Below, in pieces: positions 9,597 through 20,594 of a stretch of DNA of 64,000 nt (its first letter is position 1; each line of letters opens with the position of its first letter). Under the pieces are notes generated by a model, which was not told the origin of the DNA, did no database searches, and saw nothing but the letters and a program-made list of their open reading frames with translations. Position numbers and translations under genes: made by a program. The stretch is from Beijerinckia mobilis (GTDB lineage: Bacteria > Pseudomonadota > Alphaproteobacteria > Rhizobiales > Beijerinckiaceae). The stretch lies in the NCBI RefSeq assembly GCF_000745425.1, contig NZ_JQJH01000003.1:1-64000 (forward strand). Direction: 5' to 3'.

Positions 9597-10545
9597 GGAT
9601 TCCGGCAGTTGCACTGAGAAAAATCGATTTGGAATGAGCTGTCGTGGTCCAAGCCTTGGCACTTGGCGCCGGACAGTTCGCTTAAACAGAACCTGTTACG
9701 GGGCAGGATTCGATCTGCTCCGGTTCGATGGTTCAGGTGGCGGCGTTTCGAGACGCGGCGTTCCAGAGAGCGGCGACAATACAGCGATCGCCGCCGCTGG
9801 CAAGGCAAAGAACATGGTTTCCTTCAGCAAAGGCGTGATCCAGCCTCTTCCCTGAGGGTGTCTTGCTCCGCCGAAGGCGAAGAATCGCCTCCGCTGATGC
9901 AGGAGGTGAAGGCGAAAGATCTGATCACGAAAGACATGGCAGAAGGGAAATCGAAGGATTTGGTCGAATCGGCCATGACTTTTCTCCAGAAAACGAGAAG
10001 CGGACGCTTGGAACGACCACGCCTGTCGAAGAAACTCTAGGGTGAGTCCGAATCTGAATATCGTGATGAATCAGTCGTTGTTCTTGGACCTGATCCGAGC
10101 TTCCTCGAACCGGCATGCTCTATCCCAAGGTCCGGGATCTGCTGGCCGACAGCTTCAAGGCACATACTTCCAGGGCAGACATTCTAGGGCATGCAATCAA
10201 GAGACCGTTACACAGGTCGCTTGGTATTGCGCACCGAGGACCCTTCAGCATGCAGGCTTAAACCCATAACACGCTTCATGTTCACGTCAAATCGGCCATC
10301 TGCTATTTAGAAGACTCTTTCGCCGAGGGCCATAATACGATTGGCGCCACAAGTTCAATTATCCAAGGTGGTTCGTTACTCTGTGTGAACTCGCCTTCCC
10401 GGTCAGTGAAACTTGAGACCGGTCTAAGAACTGTTACGAGAAACGATTTGAGCCGGCGAAAAGGCTGTTTTTAAGGGAAAATCCGCTCCGGAGCACCTGG
10501 CCCTAAAAGCTCCTCCGGACATCTGACATTGTCGTATTCGTCACG

Positions 10546-10645
10546 GCCAGAGCTTTTCGGATATTTCCAGAAACGCTCCACTCAAAAACAGAGCATTTTC
10601 AGGGCTGTGAAATCGCGAAGCGATTCGAAAAAATTGAAAATACTC
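10546..10645. repeat. Dispersed intergenic repeat, copy 2
   Basis: The core CGGATATTTCCAGAAACGCT followed by CCACTCAAAAACAGAGCATTTTCA matches the reverse complement of part of 11713-11825. The right side is A-rich with GCGAAGCGATTCG. The edges are approximate. Confidence 0.55.
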
Positions 10646-10844
10646 GCATTTTTCATTGCGGCGCTGCGGACGCCGCAGCAAGTGCTACTGGCGAGAAGCG
10701 GAGCCGGACCAAAGCTTTGATGGATTAGCCCTGGTCCTGCTCCAAAGTCGCATCGAGCATGACCTATACCGAAAGTGCATGGGTCACGAATGGTCGTGAT
10801 CCATAGCATTGGGCGGAAAGCCTCCACCCCATAGTCACGGGGCG

Positions 10845-10875
10845 AAAAGGCGATGCATCACGCTTATCGCCTTTT
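10845..10875 (-). terminator. Terminator downstream of the glutathione S-transferase
   Basis: Arms AAAAGGCGAT (10845-10854) and ATCGCCTTTT (10866-10875) are perfectly complementary with an 11-base loop. The A/T ends let it work in either direction. The gene ending at 10948 on the minus strand is the natural user. Confidence 0.65.
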
Positions 10876-10947
10876 GTATCAACATTCTAGAAATGCGCCT
10901 GAATTCTAAAGGAGTCCTTAACCGCAAACTGGTGAAGGCGGCTGAAT

Positions 10948-11598
10948 TCATCCCGCCTTCTGCTGTCCGAGTGTGTTCAGATTATAGCCTTCCTCGCGCA
11001 GCACACCCTGGACGGCGCGGCGGCCGAGCATACGCTTGTAATGGGCAAGGAGGTTCGGCGGCAGGGTGATGCCGACTTTGTCAGCCCAGAATTCGACATA
11101 GAAGAGCACGGGGTCCGCGATAGAATAAGTGCCGACGAGATAATCCTTTCCGGCGATCTGCGCATCGAGAATGCGAAAGCATTTCTCGACGAGTTCACGG
11201 CCGAAGGCGCGGACGTTGTCATGATCGGCTTCGTTTTTGGTGAAGGTCGTCGTCGCGAAAATCCGGGCGAATCCCTGTCCGTGAATGGTGCCGACGATAA
11301 AGGCCATGGCCTCGATCACCCGCGTCTCGGCATCGATATCGTCCGGAATGAGCTTAGCGCGCGGATGCGAGCGTCCGAGCCACCAGGCGATGGCCTGGAC
11401 CTCGGTAAGGGAGCTGCCGTCCTTGCGCACGAGAGTCGGAATCGTCGATTTCGGATTGATCGCCAGATAATCGGGCTTGAATTGATCGCCACCGGGCAGA
11501 TTGACGATATAGGCCTCGAACACTTCCTCGAGTTCCTCGAGGATGATGTGGATGCCGGTCGAGCAGGAACCGGGTGTCATGTAGAATTTCATCGGCAT
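10948..11598 (-). CDS. Glutathione S-transferase family protein
   Basis: A 216-residue soluble protein with the two-domain GST layout. The N-terminal thioredoxin-like domain starts MKFYMTPGSCSTGIHIILEE, where the PGSCS cysteine fits the beta-class pattern of bacterial GSTs. It continues with INPKSTIPTLV (the cis-proline loop that binds glutathione) and SLTEVQAIAWWL (the Glu/Ser-type gamma-glutamyl site). The rest is the all-helical C-terminal domain with the SIADPVLFYV motif. It probably conjugates or reduces electrophiles with glutathione; the substrate is unknown. The start may be the ATG at 11598 or the one at 11592; neither has a strong ribosome site. It has its own terminator, and a repeat lies upstream. 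Confidence 0.85.
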   Translation of the reverse strand: MPMKFYMTPGSCSTGIHIILEELEEVFEAYIVNLPGGDQFKPDYLAINPKSTIPTLVRKDGSSLTEVQAIAWWLGRSHPRAKLIPDDIDAETRVIEAMAFIVGTIHGQGFARIFATTTFTKNEADHDNVRAFGRELVEKCFRILDAQIAGKDYLVGTYSIADPVLFYVEFWADKVGITLPPNLLAHYKRMLGRRAVQGVLREEGYNLNTLGQQKAG

Positions 11599-11984
11599 CG
11601 CAAAATCCGCGCAAGAGCATCAAACCGGTCGGAAGCCTCTTAAAATCCGGGTGGATATGATGCGGGGTGAAATCGGCGGTTAGCCGCGTCCTTTAGCCTG
11701 TTCCGCTCGCGTTAGAGCATTTTCCGATACCATTGGATCCTTTAGTGATTCCAATATATTGAAAATGCTATAAATTTTTGAGCAGAGCGTTTCTGGAGAT
11801 GTCCGCAACGCTCTAGCATGTCCGGGCTGTGCCGTCGATCTTTGCGAAATGCCAATCAAGACCTGGACCATCAGGGTCGCGCGTCGATCCATGAATCCGT
11901 CAACAGGGATCGCCCCGCGACCTTCGATCCGCGCGGAAAAATTTCCGCACGCTAGCATCTTTTGGGAGCGGCAATGGCTGGAAT
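11599..11984. other. Intergenic region dominated by a repeat
   Basis: The gap between the GST start and the KAP NTPase stop contains the repeat copy at 11713-11825. Otherwise I see nothing coding. Any GST promoter would lie in 11600-11710, but no clear box stands out. Confidence 0.5.
11713..11825. repeat. Dispersed intergenic repeat, copy 3
   Basis: It starts TAGAGCATTTTCCGATACCA and contains GATTCCAATATATTGAAAATGCT, so TAGAGCATTTTC and GAAAATGCTATA face each other as an imperfect hairpin. It then runs through GAGCAGAGCGTTTCTGGAGA and ends CTCTAGCATGTCCGG. The end matches copies 1 and 2 on the opposite strand. Confidence 0.6.
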
Positions 11985-14225
11985 TCAGAGGCCGTGGAGC
12001 GAGAAGAGACGGGTGATTGCGTAAAGGCCTCGCGCTTTCCCGAGACCAAGTGCGATGCCTTCCGTTGCAAGCGAAGCGAGTGCTTGCGCCAATCGCGGGC
12101 TTGGCTGTGGCAGTTGCAGGGGGGCTGTCTCTGCCTCGCCACTGGCCGGCTCGGTGTCCAGAGCGCGGGCGAGGCAGGAGCGTTCCTCCGCCGTGCCGCC
12201 CGTTTCCACCGCCAGCAGCAGGGCTAGAAGCGCGTTTCCTGCATCCCCGTCGCTGCCCTCCGCCATACCGTGACGCAAGAGCCGGTAGAGATTGACGAAA
12301 CGCTTGACCGCCCGGGGAGAACTGCCGGCAAGCGGAGCAAGCGCGGCAATCCAACGGACTTCGTGATCGGTGAAAGGCGTTTCGAGCACGCAATGGGACG
12401 GATCAAGGGGGAGGGGCACCGCATCGAGGGCCGGTGCCGTTTCGGAGGCGCGGCCGACGAGCTTGTGGATGTAATGGGTATAGTCGAGAGAGGAGGCGGC
12501 TCCCGGCTGGAAGGGAATCTGAACCAGACGGTCCAGCATGTCGTCCTTCTCCGCTCCGAAAATAGCCGGATCGAAAGCGACGACGAGCAGAAAATGGGGG
12601 GAAAGGAAACGATGCAGCAAGGCGAGGCTGGCCCTCGCCTCGGCCGGCGGCAGGGCGTCGAAATGATCGATGAAGAGCAGAATGCGTTCGGGTGCGCCGG
12701 GGGGCGGCAGTGGTGTCGCGCGTCCGTCGAGAATACGGCTGATGGCGCTGAAAAAGGCGCTGGTCCGTGCCCCGCTTTGCGTGGCCTGATCATCGATGAA
12801 TGCCTGTGTCGCGGTGTCGAAATGATCAGTGCCGCGCAGGCCTGCGCGCTTTTCGGTCTCGTTGACGCGGCGGCTGAGCGTTTCCACCTCATTGGCGAGC
12901 CGATCGACCTGCAAGGTCTGATGCGCGAGAAATTGCTCGATATCCTGACGCCGTTCGCGGAGATCCTGTTCCAGAAGGCGGCGGCCGTGGCCGACGAGCG
13001 TCAGATAGCGCCAGCCATGCCAGATATTGAGAAGGATGAAGAGGCCGGCGCCCGCAAGGCTGATTTTCTGCGCGAGGCCAAACCAGGACATATGATCCAC
13101 AAGCCAGGCGGCAATGCCGGCCGTTCCCTGCTCGGCGCGCAGGCCGCCGAGCCAGAAGCCCTGCCGATCGATCGCGGCGCCGATACCCCAGCTCAGGAGA
13201 AGCAAGACGGCGGCCCAACCAAGACGGCCAGATTGGCCAGGCTGTGACCAGAAAGCATGCAGAACAGAATTGAATTGTGAGCCTATGCCATTGGCGTCGG
13301 CTGCCTCGCGTACCATATCCTTGTAAGCGCGCAGCAGATCTCCGTTGACGCCAAAACGCGAGAGGCTTCGTTCGATGCTGCCGCGCCGTCTGCGAATATA
13401 ATTTTCGAGCAGAGAGCCGGGCGTATCGTAAAGAACCGTCTCGGTCAGTCTCGCGCGGCGACTATCGGCTTCTTCCAGCGTCCGCCGTTCGTTTTCGAGA
13501 TGTTTGCGCGCGACCGCCAATTGGTCGCTTGCTTCGCGCAGGGCGGCGCGTGGATCGCGCGTGGCTAGCAGTGCCTCGCCGGCCAGCGCCGGACAGGCGC
13601 GCGTCAGTGCCTCATGCAGAGCGTTGGCGATGCTGCTGGCGGTATCGCGACTGAAATGGCTCGCATCGACCTTGATGGCCAGAACATTTTTGGTGAAGGG
13701 CGTGTGTGCGGCGGTACCGGCGGCACGGGCGAGTGCCGCGATCTGATCGATAAGCCGGCCGAGCGCGAAGCTCTTGCCGCTACCGGATGGGCCGAGCAGG
13801 CCGATCGTGAGGGGAGTCTGCGTCTGCTTATGCAGGGCGAGCTGCGCAAGCTTGCGTAGGGAGGGATCGAGGTCCCGCACGTCGCCGCCCTGCGCGATAT
13901 CGGCGAGAATGGCATGGGTAATCGCCGCATGCGAAAGCGGTTGCTCTTTGGCCGGCGCGGCTGGTGTCTGCCGGGGAATCGTGGCAACCGGGCCGGTGGC
14001 TGGCCCGAGGATCGGTTCTGCCGTGGGCGTGAGTGTAGCACCAGAAGCGGTGCTGCGTGGATTGCCCTGTTCCGGCGAACCGCCGGGTGTCGCCGAGCCA
14101 GACGGTTGCCGGAAAGCGGGTGGTTCCGGCTCACGCAGAAGGCGCTCGGACAGTCGATGCTCTGGCAAGCTACGATCAGGCAAGATGTCAACCTTTCGAG
14201 GAAGAGCAGCGCGGCTGCGGGACAA
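11985..14225 (-). CDS. KAP-family membrane-anchored P-loop NTPase
   Basis: A protein of about 746 residues. Residues 1-95 are proline-rich and look disordered. Walker A is GPSGSGKS (145-152). Heptad-like charged helices occupy about 225-265 and 410-460. Two hydrophobic segments lie near 335-352 (GWAAVLLLLSWGIGAAI) and 385-402 (AQKISLAGAGLFILLNIW). Walker B is ILLFID (515-520), followed by HFDALPP and VVAFDPAIF. Membrane segments inserted inside the NTPase domain are a hallmark of the KAP family, which includes eukaryotic Kidins220 and the phage-exclusion protein PifA. The cellular role is unknown. The frame opens with TTG at 14225, right after a stop; no ATG occurs in the first 300 residues. 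A TTG preceded by AAAGG (codon 15) is an alternative start. The gene stands alone, diverging from ettA. Confidence 0.75.
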   Translation of the reverse strand: MSRSRAALPRKVDILPDRSLPEHRLSERLLREPEPPAFRQPSGSATPGGSPEQGNPRSTASGATLTPTAEPILGPATGPVATIPRQTPAAPAKEQPLSHAAITHAILADIAQGGDVRDLDPSLRKLAQLALHKQTQTPLTIGLLGPSGSGKSFALGRLIDQIAALARAAGTAAHTPFTKNVLAIKVDASHFSRDTASSIANALHEALTRACPALAGEALLATRDPRAALREASDQLAVARKHLENERRTLEEADSRRARLTETVLYDTPGSLLENYIRRRRGSIERSLSRFGVNGDLLRAYKDMVREAADANGIGSQFNSVLHAFWSQPGQSGRLGWAAVLLLLSWGIGAAIDRQGFWLGGLRAEQGTAGIAAWLVDHMSWFGLAQKISLAGAGLFILLNIWHGWRYLTLVGHGRRLLEQDLRERRQDIEQFLAHQTLQVDRLANEVETLSRRVNETEKRAGLRGTDHFDTATQAFIDDQATQSGARTSAFFSAISRILDGRATPLPPPGAPERILLFIDHFDALPPAEARASLALLHRFLSPHFLLVVAFDPAIFGAEKDDMLDRLVQIPFQPGAASSLDYTHYIHKLVGRASETAPALDAVPLPLDPSHCVLETPFTDHEVRWIAALAPLAGSSPRAVKRFVNLYRLLRHGMAEGSDGDAGNALLALLLAVETGGTAEERSCLARALDTEPASGEAETAPLQLPQPSPRLAQALASLATEGIALGLGKARGLYAITRLFSLHGL

Positions 14226-14666
14226 TCAGTGTGTTGAAAATTCTAAATGCATAACGATAGTATCAGGAAAATTGGATGAATCTTTATGCCGAAATCCGGG
14301 AAATACCGGCACATTCCGGTGAACCGGGTCTGGCTTTCGTTCTTCGGAAGGGCGCGGTGGCGTGCCCGCGTGACGATCCGGCCCGCGTCCTCTGCTCTTG
14401 GCATCCGTCCGGGACGCAATCTGTGCGGAAATCATGACGTCATCAGGACGATGGTCCCGAAACCCGTGCTGCCGGTACCGGCGTCTCGAGCCGTTAAACA
14501 GGCCTGCGCGTTTCGTTGCGTCGAACTGGACCAGACCATCGCCTGTCGTTAAAAGCAGGTCCCAAGAGTAGCCAAAGAGCTGCGGACGAGCAGCCGACTG
14601 GCTCATCCTTGACTATTTTTCAAAACATTCGTCGCAAGACATCTGGAATCGCGAGATCGACAGCCC
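14226..14666. other. Divergent intergenic region, KAP NTPase / ettA
   Basis: This 441-bp stretch separates two divergent genes and must hold both promoters. The plus-strand frames inside it show no family resemblance or ribosome sites, and no clear operator or riboswitch fold was seen. Confidence 0.45.
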
Positions 14667-16319
14667 ATGGCGCGGCAATTCATTTATCATATGCAGGGTC
14701 TTACCAAGGCCTATCCCGGCGGCAAGAAGGTTCTCGACAATGTGAACCTCTCCTTCTACCCGGATGCGAAAATTGGTGTTCTCGGTGTCAACGGCGCCGG
14801 TAAATCGACCTTGCTGCGCATCATGGCGGGGATCGACAAGGATTTCTCTGGTGACGGTTTCGTCGCGGAAGGCGCAAAGGTCGGTTATCTGCCGCAGGAG
14901 CCGCCGCTTGACGACACTCTGGACGTGCGCGGCAATGTGATGCTGGGCGTTGCCGCCAAAAAGGCCATTCTTGACCGCTACAACGATCTCGCCATGAATT
15001 ATTCGGACGAGACCGCGGATGAGATGACCCGGCTGCAGGACGAGATCGAGGCGCAGAATCTGTGGGATCTCGATGCCCAGGTCGATCTCGCCATGGATGC
15101 GCTCGGCTGTCCGCCAGACGACTGGCCGGTCAACAAGCTCTCCGGCGGTGAGCGCCGCCGCGTTGCGCTTTGCAAGCTTTTGCTCGAACAGCCGGAAATG
15201 TTGCTGCTCGACGAACCGACCAACCATCTCGATGCTGAGACGGTGAACTGGCTCGAAGGTCATCTGCGGACCTATCCGGGCGCGATCCTGATCGTCACTC
15301 ATGACCGCTACTTCCTCGACAATGTCACCGGCTGGATTCTCGAGCTCGATCGTGGCCGCGGCATTCCCTATGAGGGCAATTATTCGAGCTGGCTGAAACA
15401 GAAGCAGAAGCGCCTCGCCCAGGAAAAGAGCGAGGATGAGGCACGCGTTCGCGCTCTCGAGGCCGAGGCCGAATGGATTGCCGCGAGCCCCAAGGCGCGC
15501 CAGGCCAAATCCAAGGCGCGTATCCAGCGTTATGAGGATCTCGTCGCCAAACAGTCGGAAAAGGCGCCCACAACGGCGCAGATTGTCATTCCTGTGGCGG
15601 AACGGCTCGGCAATAATGTCATTGAATTCTCCCATCTCAACAAGGCATACGGCGACAAGCTCCTGATCGACGACTTGTCGTTCAAACTGCCGCCGGGCGG
15701 TATTGTCGGTGTCATCGGCCCGAATGGTGCCGGTAAGACGACGCTGTTCCGCATGATCACCGGACAGGACAAGCCGGATGCGGGCACGATCACCATCGGC
15801 GACTCGGTGCAACTCGGCTATGTCGATCAGTCGCGCGATGCGCTCGACAACAACAAGACGGTCTGGGAAGAGATTTCCGGCGGCAATGAAGTGATCTATC
15901 TCGGCAAGCGGGAAATCAATTCACGCGCTTATACGGGAGCTTTCAACTTCAAGGGCTCAGACCAGCAGAAGAAAGTCGGTATGCTTTCGGGCGGTGAACG
16001 CAACCGCGTGCATCTCGCCAAAATGCTGAAATCCGGCGCCAATGTGCTGCTGCTCGACGAGCCGACCAATGATCTCGATGTCGAAACCCTGCGTGCGCTG
16101 GAAGAGGCATTGACGGATTTCGCCGGCTGCGCCGTGATCATCTCGCATGATCGCTTCTTCCTCGATCGTATCGCGACCCATATGCTTGCCTATGAAGGCA
16201 ACAGCCATGTCGAATGGTTCGAGGGCAATTTCGCCGATTATGAGGAAGACAAGAAACGCCGCCTCGGCGTCGAAGCCTTGACGCCACACCGGATGAAATA
16301 CAAGAAATTCTCGCGGTGA
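14667..16319 (+). CDS. ettA: Energy-dependent translational throttle protein EttA (ABC-F ATPase)
   Basis: A 550-residue soluble protein with two ABC ATPase domains and no membrane segment. Walker A motifs are GVNGAGKST (residues 38-47) and GPNGAGKTT (about 351-359). Signature motifs are LSGGERRR (about 158) and LSGGERNR (about 440). Both Walker B stretches read LLLDEPTN. The N-terminus [20 protein letters not shown] matches EttA homologues, and the short arm insertion in domain 1 fits EttA rather than Uup or drug-resistance ABC-F proteins. EttA binds the ribosomal E site and couples initiation to the ATP/ADP ratio (established for E. coli). It is a single gene closed by a very strong terminator. 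Length matches the family norm of about 555 residues. Confidence 0.95.
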   Translation: MARQFIYHMQGLTKAYPGGKKVLDNVNLSFYPDAKIGVLGVNGAGKSTLLRIMAGIDKDFSGDGFVAEGAKVGYLPQEPPLDDTLDVRGNVMLGVAAKKAILDRYNDLAMNYSDETADEMTRLQDEIEAQNLWDLDAQVDLAMDALGCPPDDWPVNKLSGGERRRVALCKLLLEQPEMLLLDEPTNHLDAETVNWLEGHLRTYPGAILIVTHDRYFLDNVTGWILELDRGRGIPYEGNYSSWLKQKQKRLAQEKSEDEARVRALEAEAEWIAASPKARQAKSKARIQRYEDLVAKQSEKAPTTAQIVIPVAERLGNNVIEFSHLNKAYGDKLLIDDLSFKLPPGGIVGVIGPNGAGKTTLFRMITGQDKPDAGTITIGDSVQLGYVDQSRDALDNNKTVWEEISGGNEVIYLGKREINSRAYTGAFNFKGSDQQKKVGMLSGGERNRVHLAKMLKSGANVLLLDEPTNDLDVETLRALEEALTDFAGCAVIISHDRFFLDRIATHMLAYEGNSHVEWFEGNFADYEEDKKRRLGVEALTPHRMKYKKFSR

Positions 16320-16334
16320 CGTTTTCATGATTGG

Positions 16335-16368
16335 GGCCTGTATACGATACGTATACAGGCCTTTTTTT
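16335..16368 (+). terminator. Terminator of ettA
   Basis: A perfect 12-bp stem, GGCCTGTATACG (16335-16346) and CGTATACAGGCC (16350-16361), closes a three-base loop and is followed by a run of seven T. Confidence 0.93.
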
Positions 16369-16454
16369 ATTTTATCATTTTCTGTGTATGTTTTGTCGGC
16401 GCTAGCCGGGGGTATGCAAGGGGCTTGTATGCGCCTACGGATCCTCGTGCTCTG

Positions 16455-17033
16455 TCATATGTCTTTCGTGATAGAGAAATCCGCCAGGCGATCATACCAT
16501 TCTGTCTGTTCCGCCGGCGTGAAATGGGAATTGGCCGGGCTCGGATTAGGCACGACGAAGAGTTTCGTTCCGCTGATCACAAGGTCCTGCAATCCAAGGC
16601 GGCCGCCGTGTTTTCCGGCGAATTTCTCTCCAGTCAGGGCTTCGTGGAGCGGCCGGAATGCCGTGACGCCATGGAAACAGGCGATCTGCGGCTGAAAGGT
16701 TTCGATCTTTTCCTTGAGAGCGGCGACGGCTTCCACGAATTCCGCTGGAGCGAGTTCCGAGGCATTGGCCGTGGCGCGTTTCACGAGATCGGTGAAGCCG
16801 AAACCATAGGCAGGCAGCATTGTGTCATGAACGGGAAGAAGCGCATCGACGCCCAAACCCGCGCGTGCCTTGGTGCTCAGCCGCGATTTTGAGAAGCAGG
16901 GCCAGAAACGATTGATCTTACGGGCGAAATAATGGCCCTGTTCGACCGAATAGCGCGACGGATTGATGCCGACGAAGAGAATATCGAGGTCGGGAGCGAG
17001 GAGATCGGGCAGGGTGGCTTCTGTATCGGTCAT
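16455..17033 (-). CDS. mug: Mismatch-specific uracil/thymine DNA glycosylase, Mug/TDG family
   Basis: A 192-residue single-domain protein with the uracil-glycosylase fold. Motif 1 is LFVGINPSRYSVEQGHYFAR (about residues 19-38), where the asparagine after GI is the Mug/TDG catalytic-loop residue, followed by the conserved NRFWP. Motif 2 is VPNPSPANS (about 160-168), the loop that inserts into DNA. The enzyme would remove uracil, thymine or etheno-adducts opposite guanine and start base-excision repair. It faces ettA tail to tail and lies downstream of the fumarase on the same strand, but a terminator separates them. Length fits the bacterial Mug range (about 165-200). Confidence 0.88.
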   Translation of the reverse strand: MTDTEATLPDLLAPDLDILFVGINPSRYSVEQGHYFARKINRFWPCFSKSRLSTKARAGLGVDALLPVHDTMLPAYGFGFTDLVKRATANASELAPAEFVEAVAALKEKIETFQPQIACFHGVTAFRPLHEALTGEKFAGKHGGRLGLQDLVISGTKLFVVPNPSPANSHFTPAEQTEWYDRLADFSITKDI

Positions 17034-17062
17034 GATATGTATCGGATGTGAAGTGAAACAGC

Positions 17063-17089
17063 AAAAAGGGGCCGCGAGGGCCCCTTTTT
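17063..17089 (-). terminator. Terminator between fumarase and mug
   Basis: Arms AAAAAGGGGCC (17063-17073) and GGCCCCTTTTT (17079-17089) pair perfectly over 11 bp with a five-base loop. The A and T ends make it usable in both directions. It lies just past the fumarase stop. Confidence 0.9.
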
Positions 17090-17114
17090 CTTCGCAGGAG
17101 AAAAAAGGCAGACC

Positions 17115-18731
<1,617 letters not shown>

Positions 18732-19016
18732 GAGTAAGGTCCGGCGTATTCTTGAAGCTCCGGGCAGCGTGCAAATGACGATGCCCGGCTGAGTTTGGGA
18801 GCGTTCTAAGCGGTTCGCCCGGGCTTTCCAATGCCCTCTTAGGGCGCATGGTCAGCCGCGAAATTGCCCACCAAGCCGATTTCCACGGGAACACCTATCC
18901 GGTTCGCGAATTGCGCGGCCACGCAGAGCTGCTTCGCACGGTCTCGAGACCGCGTGGCGAACAGGAAAATTGGTGGCTCCGCTGGCGCAGGGGCATTTGT
19001 CGAAGGATAGGGCGAC

Positions 19017-20039
19017 ATGCATTTTCCTTTTCCCCACCTTCTCGCCGATATCGGCGGCACCCATGTCCGTTTTGCTCTGGCTGCCAAACCGGGCACTGCC
19101 GTCGAGCCAATCTTGTCGAGCCGGACTGCCGCCTTTGCGGATTTTTCGGAAGCGCTCGCCAGCGTGCTGTCGCAATCGCCGGTCATTCCGCGTTCGCTGA
19201 TCGTCTGCGCCGCTGGTCCCGTCGCGGGACGGCGTATCGCGATGACCAATGCGCCCTGGACGATCGATGGCCCCGCTATAGCGTCGCATTTCGGTCTCGA
19301 ACAAGGGTTGTTGTTGAATGATTTCGAGGCCCAGGCCTATAGCCTCTCTGTGCTGAAGGAGGAGCTCGTTCATCCGATTGGCTCGCAGACAGAGCGCCAG
19401 GCGGGTGCCCAGATCATTCTTGGGCCTGGCACTGGCCTTGGGGTCGCCGCCTTGGTTTCGCTGCGCAAGGGCTATTATGCCCTGATGAGCGAGGCCGGCC
19501 ATGTGGACCTTGGGCCTGCCGACACGGAGGAAGCGGCGCTCTGGCCGTATATTGATCCCGGGCCGACTGGTCGGATCAGCGCCGAAACTTTGCTTTCCGG
19601 AGCTGGTCTGATGCGCCTGCATCGGGCGCGGCTCGCGCGCTGCGGCCGGGCCATTGTCGAGCCTGATTCCGCCGGATTTGATCCGGGAGCGATCGGCCAT
19701 TTGATCGAAGCTGCGCATCGCGACTCGTTCGGCGAGGAAGCAGCGACCGTGGCTTTGTTTTTCACCTTGCTCGCGCGTTTCAGCAGTGACATGGCGGTGA
19801 CTTTCGTCGCCCACGGAGGCGTGACCTTTGCCGGAGGGATCCTGCCGCGAATGATCGACCTTCTCGATGTGGAGCGGTTCCGGGCCCGGTTTGAGGACAA
19901 GGCTCCCCACCGACATTGGGTGCAGGCCATTCCGACGCGCCTGATCCTTGATGAAGCCGCGCTTCTCGCGGGGCTCGCGGCGATCGCGGCCAGTCCCGAT
20001 TCCTATTTCATCGATTATGCGCACAGGGCCTGGCGTTGA
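19017..20039 (+). CDS. glk: Glucokinase
   Basis: A 340-residue cytoplasmic kinase that phosphorylates glucose to glucose 6-phosphate with ATP. The N-terminal phosphate-binding loop is LADIGGTHVRFAL (about 9-21). GPGTGLGVAAL (about 138-148) is the bacterial glucokinase signature, and LLNDFEAQAYSL (about 100) carries the Asn-Asp pair at the sugar site. SEAGHVDLGP (about 160) is a further conserved segment that contacts glucose. Length is close to the usual 320-340. GGATAGGGCG precedes the ATG. It is monocistronic: the fumarase diverges upstream and ptsN converges downstream, with a long inverted repeat between. Confidence 0.93.
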   Translation: MHFPFPHLLADIGGTHVRFALAAKPGTAVEPILSSRTAAFADFSEALASVLSQSPVIPRSLIVCAAGPVAGRRIAMTNAPWTIDGPAIASHFGLEQGLLLNDFEAQAYSLSVLKEELVHPIGSQTERQAGAQIILGPGTGLGVAALVSLRKGYYALMSEAGHVDLGPADTEEAALWPYIDPGPTGRISAETLLSGAGLMRLHRARLARCGRAIVEPDSAGFDPGAIGHLIEAAHRDSFGEEAATVALFFTLLARFSSDMAVTFVAHGGVTFAGGILPRMIDLLDVERFRARFEDKAPHRHWVQAIPTRLILDEAALLAGLAAIAASPDSYFIDYAHRAWR

Positions 20040-20066
20040 ACCGCGTAGGTGCGGATTTCCGCCGAA

Positions 20067-20100
20067 CCTCATAAATCCCAATAGGTTGGGATTTATGAGG
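20067..20100. terminator. Long inverted repeat between convergent glk and ptsN
   Basis: Arms CCTCATAAATCCCAA (20067-20081) and TTGGGATTTATGAGG (20086-20100) are perfectly complementary over 15 bp with a TAGG loop. No T run follows on either strand, so it may stop transcription poorly or act as a 3'-end stabiliser for both mRNAs. Confidence 0.6.
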
Positions 20101-20129
20101 CCTTGTATTATGTGCGGTTTATCTGGATA

Positions 20130-20594
20130 TCAGGCGGCCCGGGAAGTTTCGTTCGCCGTCAGCACGGAATAAAGCGCCGACTGGTCGCGCGCGGCGCGCA
20201 GCTTCTCGGCCGTGGCCGGATTGCGGAGCAAACGTGCGAGGCGGGCGAGCGCCTTGAGATGATCGGCTCCCGCCGATTCCGGCGTGATCAAGAGACAGAT
20301 TAGATCGACCGGCATGCCATCGATCGCATCGAATTCTATTGGCCTCACAAGCCGCGCGAAAACGCCGAAAATCGATTTCGCCTTGTGCAGTTTGGCATGG
20401 GGAATGGCGATGCCGGATCCGATGCCGGTCGAGCCCAATCTCTCGCGCTGCAAGACGGTATCGAAAATCTCTCGCGCGTCGAGGTCGGAGATTTGGGCCG
20501 CATGGTTGCTGAGATCAAGCAGAGCCTGTTTCTTGGTGTTGGCCTTCAACGAGGGGATAACCGCCTCGGCGGCAATCAAATCGGTCAGGGACAT
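20130..20594 (-). CDS. ptsN: Nitrogen-related phosphotransferase EIIA-Ntr
   Basis: A 154-residue single EIIA domain of the fructose/mannitol family. The phosphorylated histidine is His66 in GSGIAIPHAKL, and the flanking TVLQRERLGSTGIG segment is also typical. In the PtsP-NPr-EIIA-Ntr relay it takes phosphate and regulates potassium transport, sigma-54 functions and stress responses instead of moving sugars (established for proteobacteria). The frame is open upstream of 20594, but MSLTDLIAAEAVIPSLKANT matches the family start, so this ATG was chosen. In many alphaproteobacteria ptsN follows rpoN and a ribosome hibernation factor; neither is present here, so it seems to stand alone. Confidence 0.92.
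   Translation of the reverse strand: MSLTDLIAAEAVIPSLKANTKKQALLDLSNHAAQISDLDAREIFDTVLQRERLGSTGIGSGIAIPHAKLHKAKSIFGVFARLVRPIEFDAIDGMPVDLICLLITPESAGADHLKALARLARLLRNPATAEKLRAARDQSALYSVLTANETSRAA

Larger units (their letters stand above)
9597..10947. other. Long region without a recognisable gene
   Basis: About 1.35 kb separates the PKS from the glutathione S-transferase. No frame here gave a recognisable family. A 48-codon frame at 10114-10260 on the plus strand (MLYPKVRDLLADSF...) has no clear ribosome site. The right part holds a dispersed repeat copy (10546-10645) and a terminator (10845-10875). The PKS promoter must lie at the left end, but no convincing box was seen. Confidence 0.5.

Noticed and set aside
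18852-20081. 409-codon minus-strand frame opposite glucokinase
   Set aside because: Glucokinase motifs on the plus strand are complete; the antisense product resembles no family.
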